Source: Casuarina equisetifolia (lineage: Eukaryota > Streptophyta > Magnoliopsida > Fagales > Casuarinaceae). From it: a stretch of 64,000 nucleotides of DNA. The stretch is from positions 20,998,451 to 21,062,450 of the forward strand of contig CM052357.1 in the NCBI GenBank assembly GCA_028551475.1. The letters are read 5' to 3'. A program made the position numbers and the translations under genes. Shown here piece after piece: positions 23,363-40,232 of the stretch (position 1 is its first letter; each line of letters starts with the position of its first letter). The notes below the pieces were generated by a model. It saw only the letters and a list, made by a program, of their open reading frames with translations, was not told the DNA's origin and searched no databases.

Positions 23363-24483
23363 CTACCCAAGATGTTCTTGTCCACTGGTTGTTTCGGATT
23401 CTTTGTCATGTAACAATTCATTGCCCTTCTGGCTGCAATTGAACATCTCAGGCTCTTCGCTGCTATTGTTACTTCTCACTAGTATCCAATGTTCATCCCA
23501 TATCCAATCGGGCATTATATGAGTTAGTGTTGTGCTCACTCCACTCAACCGCCGGATTCTTTCAGTGGGGTGAATAAAAGACCTTTGTTGGGTCGAATTC
23601 GTAGTTGTCCCTGGCTCCCCTATAGAATCCCAAAAGCTTTGTTCCAATACAGTTGTTGGAGTTTCTAAATCAAAAGAACTGACTTCCTTGGAAAGAGATA
23701 CATATTCTTCAAGAAAAGCATGCTTAAGAAGTTCGCTGGCTGACCACCTTTCCATTGGGTCTCTCTTCAAGCACTTGTCCAAGAAATCCTTGGCCTGCTT
23801 TGACATGAAGGTAGGAATCTCTGGCACATCACCTGAATATCCAATTTTGTAAAGGACTGATACCGGGTCAGAATGATCTGCCCAGGGGGCCTTTCCGACA
23901 GCCATCTCGATCACGGTGCATCCTAAAGCCCAGACATCAGAGGCGAACCCTTGCTGGTCTCCACGTGCCGCCTCCGGTGCCATGAAGGCCGGTGTGTGCC
24001 GGCAATTGACAAACCAGCTCTTCTTTCGTCGTCATCAATCCGCCTAGCGCAGCCCAAGTCAGCAATCTTCACACCATCACCAATGACCAAAACATTGTGA
24101 CACTTGATGTCACAATGCACTATACCATTAGAGTGGAGGTAATCAAGCCCCAGGACAATGTTGCGTGTGTATGCCTTGATCATTTCCTCATCTAAGCCAC
24201 CACCTTGGCTGCGAATAGTGTCAAAAAGTGTACCACAGGAAGCATACTCCATAAAAAGATTGTATAGAAGCCTACCATTCTCACACGTAATGTCCCATCC
24301 CTTGTTCGCTACAATATGAGGACAGGTTAATGTGTAGAGAACCCTTTGTTCCCTTTGGAGGAATTCTGATTGTGAGAGCTCCGCTGACTTAACAGCAAAC
24401 ACCTGATTGGATCCACAAGCTACTGCGGCTGAGACCGTGGCGGAGGAGCCTCGGCCGATTGTTTTCACCCTGGTCCATTCCAC
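23363..24483 (-). pseudogene. MAPKKK17/18-like protein kinase, disabled
   Basis: An intronless reading frame matches the plant MEKK-type MAPKKK15-18 group: WTRVKTIGRGSSATVSAAV (glycine loop), FAVKSAE (catalytic Lys), HCDIKCHNVL (catalytic loop), KIADLGCAR, MAPEAARG, DVWALGCTVIEMA. Three defects are visible. The expected first codon at 24483-24481 is GTG, with an in-frame TAA seven codons upstream and no ATG until about residue 78. A (GT)3 run at 23992-23997 adds 2 bp compared with the family and shifts the frame between the DFG and APE motifs. DFG itself is DLG. Ignoring the 2 bp, the frame would be about 372 codons, normal for the group. In Arabidopsis these kinases act in ABA signalling. 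A sequencing error could explain the indel but not the start codon as well. Confidence 0.88.
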
Positions 24484-26813
24484 TGGGAGAGCTAAGAGTT
24501 AGGCGGATGGGAACCCGAAATGTAAGGCAAAAAGGTGTTTGGTACATATGTTTCTTCTATCTAGTGGGGGTTGAATGTCTCTCTATATAAAAATATATGC
24601 AAACTGGATACAACTTGGCTTAGAGTAATTGGCCTAATGTAAGAAGTTCTGCCTTTTTGTCTCTTAACATTTTGTTCTTTTCTTCATACCAAGGAGCGGC
24701 TACAGTCTGTCCACCTCCAGAGGATTCCCCGTGGCAGAAGAATATCTGGCAACTTTGGCCGGCGCTTGAATAGCTTTAAGATTTCATGATTTGAACTAAG
24801 CCTTTTAGCTATAATCCATCATAAAAACCGTAGTTGTACATAAAGATAAAATATACTCTTCTAAACCATCATTTAGATTTGGATTAAGTGATGCGATCTT
24901 GGTAATCCCTATCAGTACCCACAAAGTTACCTTAGAAAATGATTAAAAATCAGGACCAGTCCAAACATTTTTGGACCTGATTTAACAAGGTAACTTGTTG
25001 GATATTGTTAAACACGTCAGCTGCCACAAACCTACACGTGGCCAAAACTAGACACGTCAGCCCTGCATCACAAGAGAATGGTGTGCCGCCTCTCTCCCCG
25101 AGAGTTTCGATCCCTTCCAGAAACATCCGGCCAACACTCCATCACCGGAAACCTTCCATTTCAAGCACAGAATCATGCGATCTTCTCAGGCTTGTCAAGA
25201 AAATCACACCACCTACCACGTCGACTCTGAATTTGGGAAAAATCCCAAATTCTCTCAAAGATTCATACCATTCAAGATCAATATCGTAGATATGTATAAA
25301 TTCATTTGTATTGCGTTTTTCGTTTTCCTTTTTTATGTATGTTTAAGGATTCCTATAAATTGGAATCATTTTGTATAGTTTTATTAGTGAAATCAAAAAA
25401 ACCATTTCCGCAGTTATTGTTCTTGAGTTGTTCTTGAGGGAAAATAAGCGTTTATTCGAATTCTTATTTTTTTCGATTGATATTTCAAGCACTTTGCGAC
25501 CAACTAGATGAGTTGCCTTTGTTATAGCCATGCCAAAGATTTAGTTGTACTCTCATGTAACAAACATAGAAACGCTCTTTCAAGAACTAAGACAAGTCAT
25601 GTTTTTGCATAAGATGCACTGTCCTCGCTAGGATTACTAGCGTTGTAGGTGAAGCTTACAAGAAGAATCAAAACAAAGCCAGAAGTGATCGAATGGAAAG
25701 GAGTAGGCTTTGCACAGGGAACCCCAAAAGGGGTACGAATCTCCTATGAGGCCTTGGAGTAGGAATTTAGTTAATAAAGAGAGCCGAAAGTGTCCAAACC
25801 GTCACAATTTGGATGGCCCCGAAGTTTTGCGTGGGCTGCATATGGTATCATTCTGCGGCTTTTTCAAGCAAAACCAATTTGTCTCTTTATTCGCATCATA
25901 TCTATAATGTGTGAGCCTCAACAAAGCTCCGAGGACCCACGTTTTGCTTCTCATGCAAGCGCTGGACGGCCCTAAGCAACTGCATAAGCGTGAATCCCCG
26001 GCATTGCCGGCACCATAGCGTGAGAATTGCTTCGAGGTCTATGTTCTTTTCCCTTCCTTTCTGCCGGTGGCCATGGATTAGATGCCGAGTGGCGGAAAGA
26101 TTCTATGCAACGCTCGTTAGTTTGACTTGATTTTCTAAAGAACGGAAAGGAAGCTCTCTTAAATTCGGTGATTGGGTGCAACAAGTTTACGCAATTTGTT
26201 GCTAAGTCTGCATGGACAATGCACTTCAACGCGGAATTTTATAAAGAGAAAATCGGGCATGCCAATATAAAATGGCAGGCGTGACATGGGCCACAACGTC
26301 TTGCTCAGACAGTGAGCTTAAAGCTCCTCCAGTTGGAGACGTAAGAAATGTCTTTGTGGCAATTCATCAAACGTGTTGATGCGACAGCCACTGACACTCG
26401 TCTCCTTGCCAGTGGAAGCCACCTCTTTTTTCCAATTTACGCTTAAGAAAATCCCAATTCTCCCGATACTAATTTCTTTGGATTCATGTGTTCAGCAAAG
26501 TCCTTAGAAAAACAGTGCGGATTATGTTCCTCTTTCTGCCTATTTCGTACTGATTTCAACCAGGGGAGTGAGCTAAAATGAGTAACAGTAAGCACGCAAG
26601 GGATCCTTTAGCGGGCATTTAGGACAGCCCAGATTGACACAATAAAAGCAAATCCTTGGCCTTACTGCACACACATACCACTTAACCATTAAGATTCATA
26701 ACACAGAATATACACAGGCACCTTAACATTCGACCGTTTCACTTTGTCTGGTTTATATATGTGTTACACCCATTGAAACAGAACACTAGAGATTAACGGC
26801 TCAGGCCATATTC
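24484..26813. other. Intergenic, kinase pseudogene to aspartic proteinase
   Basis: 24484-24980 is the former promoter side of the kinase. From 24996 (TGTTGGATATTG) to about 25560 the sequence resembles an LTR, with a TATAAATTGG box at about 25352, but I found no matching end or duplication. The frame at 25005-25289 has no known domain. 25640-26240 is a distinct block described separately. 26240-26813 holds the proteinase 3' UTR and no other feature. Confidence 0.5.
25640..26240. other. Compositionally distinct block, possible mitochondrial insert
   Basis: GC content is clearly higher than in the flanks, and the texture (AAGCTCCGAGGACCCACG, GGCATTGCCGGCACCATAG, GCCGAGTGGCGGAAAG) recalls plant mitochondrial intergenic DNA. 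I could not assign it to a specific mitochondrial gene, so this is an impression from composition only. It has no long open frame. Confidence 0.3.
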
Positions 26814-31496
<4,683 letters not shown>

Positions 31497-31499
31497 CTA

Positions 31500-32455
31500 C
31501 TGGTCCAAGTTGAAAAATTCAAGTTCAGGAAAAGGATTAACCAGTCATTAGATATAATACCCAAATACAAGTTTTCAAAATACATTTCAAGAAATTTAAG
31601 AAAAAAAATCTAAAAGGGGTTTGCTTGTGGTTGCCCAGAAAGGTGCTGGAGAATTTTTGGCTGAGCTAAAGCTCAGCTACATATGCCAGCTTTGTAGCTT
31701 AGCTAAAGGTCAGTTTTGGATATTTAAAACCAGAATAATAAAAAATAAGAAGAATAGACTATTCAAAATCACATTTATACCCTTCGAGCAGTTCTCTTAA
31801 GCCACCGAATACCACGAAAATGGGTATGTAGGGAAGAGAAAGTAATTCCAATTTTGTAACCTTTGTATTGATTATTTATAAAAATTTCATAACATCGCCT
31901 AGCTCAAAAAATAAAATGATTAAATAAATTCTAACTACTTCGCGTTTGGTGACAAATCAATTTAGCTCAAAATTTTCTTTCATCTTCATTTTCCTCTGCT
32001 TTCTCACAAAACAAACAGAGCTGAAGAAGAAATGAATATCCCAACTTTTGAAAACAGAGAATCACATTTTACAACAAAAGTTGAATAATTACTTGCAAAT
32101 ACTGAAACACTAACACGAACACCTCGATCAAGCACAGTCACAATCCCCAGATTTAAACAGTAAGCTTATTCCCAAAAAATCCAAAAAAAAAACAAAAAAC
32201 AATAGACAAACTCAAAACCGTCAAAGTTTATCCCAAAAAAAAAAAAAAAAAAAGAAAAAAAAACCACCGATCTTCAACACAAACCGAATTATAAAATCAA
32301 TGATTTCTTACGCTTTCGCAGCTAAGAAAAACCAGAACAGACACCGCATAATAGCATTAAACTTACTCGCCGATTAAAACAGGCTTCTGGAGATGAAAGC
32401 TGGAGAGAATGAGCAACAGAGGCAGCTTTTAAATTAGACGGAGAGAGAGTGAGTT
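31500..32455 (-). other. 5' UTR exon and leader intron of the aspartic proteinase
   Basis: A donor GCGA|GTAAGTTT at 32367/32366 and an acceptor GGACCAG at about 31500 would give an 867-bp leader intron, a feature known in other plant aspartic proteinase genes. The first, non-coding exon would lie at about 32367-32455 and is CT-rich. The intron contains A-runs and no other feature. The transcription start is not fixed by the sequence. Confidence 0.6.
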
Positions 32456-34048
32456 GAAAACTGTCGTCCTGTCGATGCGTTAGGCCCACTGGGGCCCAGC
32501 TAGGCTATCCTTATTTTAAAAAGCTGCAATCTGAGGCGCTCTTTTGTAACGGACAGAGCGAGAGCTCGGCGTGAGCTATCACCTGGACGCTGCATTATAA
32601 CCGTCCATTCGTAGCACGATGGGGTCGCTTTGGAAAACACCCCAGTATACTACGCTGCTCCTGCAGGTTAAAGGCGTTGATAGTGGGATGGACGGTCGTG
32701 ATCGAGAGAGATAGGTTCGTGTGAAAATGGTTTACGTGTCGTTGAAGCATGCAGGTCGGTTTCCCTAGCACGCGACACCTCCTAGCCTTGCTTCGCTGGC
32801 CAAGTGTGGAATAGTGGAGAAGATACGTTTGGGCTTCGTTCCGTCTTCAAGGTTTGAAAAGGCGAAGAAAAGAACATCTAAACAACGAACGTGACCCTTG
32901 ACCCCTCTTGACTTCGTCATAAAGGGAAGATTAACTTAAACTAATTTTGGACCAATATGTATTATAGTACGATGGATATTGCCATCGAAACTCACTTGTC
33001 TGTCTGCCGTATAATTTGTTGTTGTAAAAGCAGTTTTCTTAACATATAGATAGAGATTATAGACGAGATTAAGGATGGATGACCCACTACAGGCAATTTC
33101 CTTCCTAAAGACAAGAATCAAACATTAAATGGTGGGGTTGGGAAAACGAGATGTGGATGTTGCCGAGAAGCAATGACGATAACTTAGGAGGGTCATTTTT
33201 GAAGCATGGTTGTCCAAAAGAAACCAACTCCTCCAGTGCAAGAAAGAGAACGGCCCCTCAAGGGGGGCAAAGCCGACGAAAAAGGGACTTCTCCATGCAT
33301 GACGAGCTCGTGACAATGTTAAAGCTTCAAACTTTGGAAAGCTCGAGTGCCATAAAACACGTTTTTTCTTCTTTGATTGGCGAAAAAGGAGTCTGAGTAG
33401 GCAAAAAGTTGCTCTACTAGATGCATTGCACTTTGGGTTCTTCTCGTGGGTGCTGTTCCGACTCTGTTTAGTCGTTCGCATGCGTATTCAAGTTTGATTT
33501 CAATGGTTCCCCTGTGGAAATTCTCAAAAAGTTTCCTGTTAGCGCGTCAAAAAGTGGGGTCCCTGTCTGTGACTCTTGGGAAGAAGAATGATTTACCTTG
33601 AAAATTCACTGAATCTTCATCCCTTGAGGGCATAATTGCTCTGCTGCATAAGCCAAACGTTAAAGTCACAAAGTAACCTAAAGTCTTTTTTTTAAAAAAA
33701 AAAAAAAAAAAGGATAAAAGGGGTTTGGAATATTAAGTCTTGGGTGATTAATAGTCAACAAGTAGACTACTAATTTATTAATAAAATTATTGTTTTTGGG
33801 TTTTTCTAATTTAACAAGTCATTTGCAAAACCTTGGCTCATTACAAAAGATTGGATTTCTCACAAAATCAAAGACGATATTGGAAGATCAACGATTAGCG
33901 GAAACCAAAAGACAAATAATTGTAAGACATTGAAGATTTATACAATTCATTCTTTAGGATTGCAAAATAAGTATATTACTTAGATTATAATTTAAGACAT
34001 ATAGAAATTCATTTACTTAGATTAGAGAGCCACTTGATAAGCCCACAT

Positions 34049-34096
34049 CAGACAATCAGACAATCAGACAATCAGACAATCAGACAAACAGACAAA
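34049..34096. repeat. Short tandem repeat, unit CAGACAAT
   Basis: Five or six head-to-tail copies of the 8-mer, the last ones changed to CAGACAAA. Confidence 0.9.
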
Positions 34097-34623
34097 CGAC
34101 ATGAAAATTGGTAATTAACAGTTTGGAAAGTAATCCAAGAACGTGAGAGAATTCAGTGGGCAGGTGTGCAACTACACTTACATTGGGCCTTAGTAGGCAG
34201 GCCGCGCCTCTAAACCAGAGAATTCAAATGGGCCGAGAGATGGCTACTGTCTGAAAAGACATGCCACGGGCGATGAAAAATCTGCTCCTAGTAATCCTGC
34301 ATGTATCATGGCTACGCAACAGCTAAAGCCTGCCCAGGCCTATCCATCTAATATTTATTTGGTATTTAAACGAAGAAGAAAGTGAAGATCAAGACTTGTT
34401 AAATACTCAACAAAGTACCTTAGGAGTTAAGAATTATTATATCTAGCTAGGATTAGGATTCTAATTAACAAATCCCAACCACCTATTTTTTTTTTCTTTT
34501 TATCAGATTACTTTATCCCTAAAAGAAAAGAAAAAAGAAAAAAAAGAAAAAACCTTCAATCACAAAACCCATTTTAACGAGGGTTTATCAAAATGGGTTG
34601 GTCGAACCTACCCTATTCAGAGC

Positions 34624-34992
34624 CTACTCCATGCAGGGAGAGGCCCTAGTGCATAGCCCCCCTACTTTATAGAAATTGTCAAAATAATTCTTCAAAAAGG
34701 TTCCACCCTTGAAATAATTTTCTCTGATTCCATAAGAAAACAAAAATATTAATTCTTGCCGTGACAAAACGGGATTTCTAGAATTCTCAGTCACTTCAAA
34801 TACGGCATTGGCCCTGTCAATTCTGATGTTTACTTTTGTGAAGCTTCCGGGAAGAAGTTGATCATGGAAAGCACGGAGATCTCCGAGCACATTCACATGC
34901 AACGACTCTGAAAATTCTTGGATCAGCGCCTCCTGCACGGAAGAGAATCCAGGGCGGGAGCAGTAGTCTTCCTGTTCACGTGCATCCACGTG
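34624..34992 (-). other. Unassigned open stretch, about 122 codons
   Basis: The frame is open from a stop at about 34997 to 34624 and has protein-like composition (LHVNVLGDLRAFHDQLLPG, FTKVNIRIDRANAVFEV). It has no ATG at its start; it could begin at an acceptor (TATGACAG) as an internal exon or be a pseudogene piece. I do not recognise the family. Confidence 0.25.
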
Positions 34993-35783
34993 CTGTCATA
35001 AAGAGACCGAGCGGTTGTGCGAGTTGGACGAGAAAAAAGATCCTTGTACGGTGGATGATGTACGGTGGTGCGACTCGCAACGTTCCAGGTTCGGTCTCCT
35101 ACGATTTTATTATCCTCACATGATTGATTGGACGGCGTCCCAGAACGTGATGTCAATCAAGGTGCACAGAAAGTCAAAAACGTATCCCAGTTGTCCAATT
35201 GGAAAAGAACACCTCGCGTTCACAACAATCCACGCAACTGCTACCAAACCTTTCATAATTATCTTTTCTTTTTCTTTTTCCTGTCTTCGGTTGTATGAGG
35301 TTGACCTCTCCATCGTCGTTCGTTCGTTCCTTGGGTCGTTACATAGCGTAGTTGCCTGGAAGTCTCTCCTTGGTCTACTGTTTCAGGTTCATTCGGGCTT
35401 ATCGTTTACGTGTAAAACAGCGATGGCCGTATTTCTTGACTGCAACTTCGAGAATATCCCACGGATTCTTTGATATTTCTCTCTCTTTCTTCCATGTGGT
35501 TGGTTGGAATGAAATAAGATAAGATGAAGTAAAATATAGGGACTCTTGAGGATGAAATAAAGGAGCTGATATATGTTTCCTTTCACGATCTATTTACTCG
35601 GAACTTCAAAACGAATTATTCAAAATGAAACAATAAGAAATAATGAAAAACTTGCCCCCTAATCCTCCCCCAACAAGGACAAAAATTATGAACATGTAAT
35701 CACATCCGCATTCCCCGAAAGAGAAAAAGAAAAAGAAAATGGAAACTTGACAAGATGAACAAAAATTATTTTCAGACAAGCTC

Positions 35784-38049
35784 CTAATTCCCTTGAAAAT
35801 TGCTGATTTTGTTGCTGTTGGTGTTGCTTGTGGTCATGTTGGCGCCGCTGCCGTTGTTGGTGGAGCCGGGGTTGTTGTTTGCATTGGCACCGCCGATGAT
35901 GGAAGAGATGGCGGCTGCTAGAGCAGCGGTAAAGTTTGGATCGGCTGTGATGGCGGCGGTCGCGGCACTGACCGTGTCGGCCAATGAGGGCGGCTGCTGG
36001 GGTTGCTGTAATGGGGGTTGGGGTGCCTGGTGGGCTAATTGGGCGGGGACCATATCGTGGGACAGCTGAAGGCCAGCGAATTTGGATTGGTTGTAAAGTG
36101 CTTGACCGAAGACCTGAGGAAGCTGCTGGTTTGGTACTGAACCAAAGTTCTGGGGTTGGCCGGCGAAGTGGACGGGGAATTGGCCAGGGGGTCTTTGAAA
36201 CTGTAATGGGTTCGGGGTGTGTGTCAAGTCCAGCGTCACCGTAGGGAATGGAGCGGAAGCTGAGATTGTTGCCATGCTTGATGAACAAGGGAGAATTGCT
36301 CTTGCTAGCAAATTCGGGTTCATTATCCCATCTGCGCTTGACATGGACCCCGAGAGCAACATGCTAGCAGCTGCTGTAGTGGTCGACGCCATGGCCATTG
36401 CAGCTGGAGGTAGCGGGTGATTGTGGTTGCCTTCATAAGTGGTTATCAGAATCGATCTGTCTTCCGCACAACGTTGGACCTGCAGACCAATTCCCAGAAT
36501 CCTTATTAGTCTTAGCTATAATTTGGATAATTCTTTGAACAGGATTCGAGGAAGGAATAAGGCATACCTGTTTGCGGACTGGACACCCAACCGCCATAGT
36601 ACACCGGTAATACGCCCGTGGGCACGGATTTCCCTTAGCCATCTTTTGTCCATACTTCCGCCATTGGCAACCATCCGTGATCTGGTTCGACCATTAAGAT
36701 TATATTAATTTTAGGGAAAAGGAGACCCTTTTTATTGAGATTCTGACAAGATTGATAGTATGAGCGTACCATAGGAGCTTCTGAGCGAGCCCGAACTGAG
36801 ACGCGAGCTTTCCTCATCGTGGCTTCTGTGGCCTGATCAATAGCAGCAGGCTTGGGGGAATTCAATTTGGGAACCTTATTAGAAACCCAACCTTGTGATT
36901 CCGACTCCGGGCTTTCTTCCCTACCAACCCTTTTACCGTCCTTATCATAAGGGGCAATCTCGGTCTTGTTAATGTTCCTGGGCGATCCCGAAATAGTTCT
37001 GTCTTCCGACGAAGAGTGCGATACCTCTACCTCGTCTGTCTCGGCCGTAGCTCCAGGGCGGAGATCCATGAACTGTCTTGGCACAACTGCTCCAGCCTCA
37101 TGTTTCTTCTCTTCAGATTTACCTTCTGCAGCCTGATCGAGATGTAATTAACTTAGTTCTTTGAACATCTTACCGGAAGAACTTGTTAACAAGAAGCTGT
37201 TTAGGCGAAAGTAAATCAATTACCTCATTCTCTCGTGCACCGTCGGCTCCATGATTCTGTTGCTGTTGCATTAAAGTCACAAGATGCATCTGCAGAACAC
37301 TGTAATTATTGGCCACATGACTAAGCATGTCCTTCAACCTCTGATTTTCCGTATTCATACGTAGCAGCTCCTTTTGTAACTGTGCCAGCTGAAATTCAAG
37401 TACTAGTTTAACAGGAAATCTTTGGAAACCATGAACCGAAGAAGGAATTTATTATCTCGAAATTTATGGGAGATATCGATCATTTTCTTACCTCACTCTT
37501 TGCTCGCTTGTCCTCAACGTCCGATGAAATCCCATCATCCAAGGTCGATTGATCACTTCCAGTATTAGCAGTAAGAAGGTGCAAGCCAGTCTATATTTGG
37601 AGAAATTAACGAAGTCAAAACTATGAAAATAGCAACAGTATTAAGCATCAGGAACAAACATCAAACATATCTCGAAATGGATAAAATAGATATGAAAAAG
37701 CTCAGTATCATTCAATTTGGGTGCTTACGTTGACATCCAAATTAGGCCTTGAAGACTCTTCACCATGAGAATTCTCCTTCTTGACGCTGACTCTGGCGGT
37801 ATTGGAACCATCAGTATTATCATCATCTTCATGACTAGCAGACCTACGCTTGTCAGCAAAGAAGTCAACCTCACCGACGGCGACCCTATTCTCATCCGAG
37901 GGTGGGGGAGCGGCCTGCTCGTCCCTGCGGCCAAGAGCCACCGGAAACTGGATACCCGTGAACATCATGTCGTGGGGGCGCTTGTTCTTGTTGAGGAGGA
38001 GGCTGCCGGGGTTGTCAGATTCCAGGGTTAGACCCCATCCCTTGTCCAT
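35784..38049 (-). CDS. WRKY transcription factor, group IIb (WRKY6/31/42-like)
   Basis: Six exons, 38049-37729, 37590-37492, 37388-37224, 37132-36770, 36681-36568 and 36479-35784, are all phase 0 and give 585 aa. The N-terminal region has a leucine-rich coiled coil ([21 protein letters not shown], heptad Leu/Met) typical of IIa/IIb WRKYs. One WRKY domain is split by the family's VQR-type intron after CPVRKQ. It has WRKYGQK and a C-X5-C-X23-H-X1-H zinc site (CTMAVGC ... GNHNH). The C-terminal region is Gln/Pro/Asn-rich, with TVTLDLT and an Ala-rich block ([20 protein letters not shown]) shared by WRKY6, 31 and 42. It should be a nuclear W-box binder; relatives act in defence, senescence and phosphate responses. 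The upstream region contains W-boxes, which fits self-regulation. Confidence 0.96.
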
Positions 38050-38119
38050 AAAAGCAAGAAATTTGGATAAAGCAAGGAGATACAGTGCAGAAAGATATAG
38101 GTCTCCGAGAGGGGGAGAA

Positions 38120-38175
38120 AGAGAGACGCAGACAAGAGAGAGAGCACAAGAGAGAGAGAGAGAGAGAGAGAGAGC
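38120..38175. repeat. GA-repeat in the WRKY 5' leader
   Basis: An (AG)n-rich run, longest at about 38150-38174, lies 70-125 bp upstream of the WRKY start codon, so the transcript would carry a CU-rich leader. Such tracts are common in plant 5' UTRs. Confidence 0.7.
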
Positions 38176-38411
38176 GAAGGGTGTGAGGGTTGAAGTCTGT
38201 GAAGTCTTTTACCGGTGCATTTGGCTCGCCTATAAAAAGGGCGTGGAACGTAGACCAAATTGGATCCGATTCTGTGTTGTCTTCCGAGAATTTGATGGGA
38301 CTCCTATTTAACGTCAGATGGTGCGTCAGGCTGCCAGATGGCTGTGGTCCCCACTTACAACCCATGGGTTTTGCCCATTTTTCTCAAACCATCCTGTTAC
38401 TTGCTCCGAGT

Positions 38412-39093
38412 TTGACTCAAACAAAACCTTCTCTCCAAAAAACAATTATTTCAATAAAATTGTTTTCCCTAATTTGTTAATAAGTGCTCTTAATTTCAAT
38501 ATTTTACAACAGTTCTTTTATTAAAAAATATCTTACAATAATTAGTTATTTATGGAAAAAGAATTTTAATCTTTTTTTTGTACGATTAAGTCAACTTAGC
38601 ATATGCATGGAGGAGTTTTATTTTGTTGACATGGATGACGGCTTTGATATTCATTTTAATTTTTTGATACAAGTAAAAATTATAAGAAAATTTGCATGGC
38701 CTGGTTGAGGGTGAACCCGACCCGAGAGGGGGAGAGAGAGAGAGAGAGAGGAGAAAGTTGGGTGGGGGAGGTTTCGTCTACATTTCGTCAAGCAAGATTT
38801 TGACGCGTTCTCCAATCAAGGGAAAGAGACGAAGCCACCGTCCCGAATGGTGCGGCGCGTTCCAAGTGAGGAAAAAGAAAAAGAGCGTAGGGGAAGGACA
38901 CCTTGGCAAGCCAAGTCAACGAATTTGACGGCCCGGCTCTCTAGCTCTCTGTCTATGACTTTGGACCGGGTGGGGCAGCAACCTAGTCCCCCCCCGGGCC
39001 CCACGTTGCATGAAATGGGACACCACGTTCCAGATCTGCCCCGCGAACCCTTCTTGACTGTCCACCCGTGGGACCGAGTCTCTCGCTTTGACT
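38412..39093. promoter_or_regulatory. Cluster of W-box motifs upstream of the WRKY gene
   Basis: TTGACT or its complement AGTCAA occurs at 38412-38417, 38589-38594, 38914-38919, 39054-39059 and 39088-39093, that is about 360 to 1040 bp before the ATG. About one such motif per kilobase is expected by chance on both strands, so five is suggestive. Function is inferred from known WRKY auto- and cross-regulation. Confidence 0.45.
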
Positions 39094-40136
39094 TTCTCGC
39101 CCTCTCCGTCACTTTGAATTGCTCTTGTTCCGACTGGTGGAACTTCCACCTGGAGTATCGCCTCCCATGTGTTTAATATTTTTAATATTTCTTTTCTATT
39201 TCTATTTCTCATTTTCTGGTGCCTCCTTATTACTATATGCAGAAAAACATTCCCTAATTGACTATATTTAACATTTCTTCTTCAAAGCCCTAACTGGGAG
39301 ACCCCATGAAGCAAGCTACATCTTTTTATTGGTACAACTTTTATTTTAGTTTTACTTGTAGTATTATTTTCAAACATGTAAGAATCGGCAGTATCCCAAC
39401 TTCATCCCATTGGAGAGATGGTAGACGACACCACCGGTCCATGTCATTATCCAAGAAAAAATGAACCCTTTTCTTTTCCTATCTTCCTTCCTTGTATGAC
39501 ATTCTTTCATTCGGACATGTGGCACCCTTTTCCCTGAATGACCCTTTTCTTGCACAAATGTATTATGCAATCTCTATGATTATGATTATTATTATAATTA
39601 TTGTGTGAAGTCATCCTTGGCAATCAAGTTTGATTTTACATCTTACTTTGGAATTAGACGTTTAAGCTCCCTTTTTCTCCTATATTGCATCGAAATTGGG
39701 CCACAAAAAAAAATAAGAAAAAAAAAACTAGGTTCAAATGTTGCAAAGAGTTTAATTAGAACCTAATAAATAGTAGTAGCTTTTTTGAATTATTTTTTAT
39801 ATTAAATAGTAGTATAAGTTTTGCATCATTTAAATCTTAGTTGAGAATTCTCTTTCTAAGGAATAAAGACCTATAAATTTTAAAATTGACTTTTGAGTAA
39901 AAATAAAATTTCAAAAATAATATCATAACTTAAATTTTAAGTATAATATCTTATCATAGATTTGATTTCAAAATTTCTTCTCTTTCGTTCTCTCTTATCA
40001 GTCATAGATTAGTTCGTGCATTAAATTATATTGCTTGAAAATCTTATTTTTAAAGAAACAAGACTCGTTTACTCTTAAATTGATTTTTTTTTTTCAAAAT
40101 CATGATGGGACTAGAGGAATTAGGACATTTGTTAAG

Positions 40137-40232
40137 GGAGGGGAGACTCGGCTTCCCATGTGGTAGAGCTCCCAAATGCCATTAAGCTATCTAGGTTCAA
40201 GCTCCTTAAGTCGACTTTTAGATAAAAATAAA
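40137..40232 (+). mobile_element. SINE-like tRNA-derived unit
   Basis: The layout is A-box-like CGGCTTCCCATGTGGTAGAG, about 30 bases, B-box-like TAGGTTCAAGCTCC, then a weak A-rich tail (GATAAAAATAAAC). No target-site duplication is visible, so this copy is old or partial. Confidence 0.4.

Larger units (their letters stand above)
32456..35783. other. Intergenic, proteinase promoter to WRKY 3' end
   Basis: This region contains the proteinase promoter side, an 8-bp repeat array (34049-34096), A-runs near 33690 and 34520, and the open stretch at 34624-34992. Frames at 33125-33481, 33151-33396 and 35015-35473 overlap others on the opposite strand and match nothing I know. Confidence 0.5.

Noticed and set aside
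24996..25560. Possible LTR beginning TGTTGGATATTG
   Set aside because: A TATA-like box is present, but no matching CA end or target-site duplication was found.
35800..36420. Long plus-strand frames opposite the WRKY last exon
   Set aside because: They are shadows of the Ala/Gln/Asn-rich WRKY C-terminus.
39800..40080. AT-rich segments resembling 63640-63800
   Set aside because: Similarity is limited to short AT-rich words such as GAAAATCTT and TAGGTTGAGTTTT; not enough to define a repeat family by eye.
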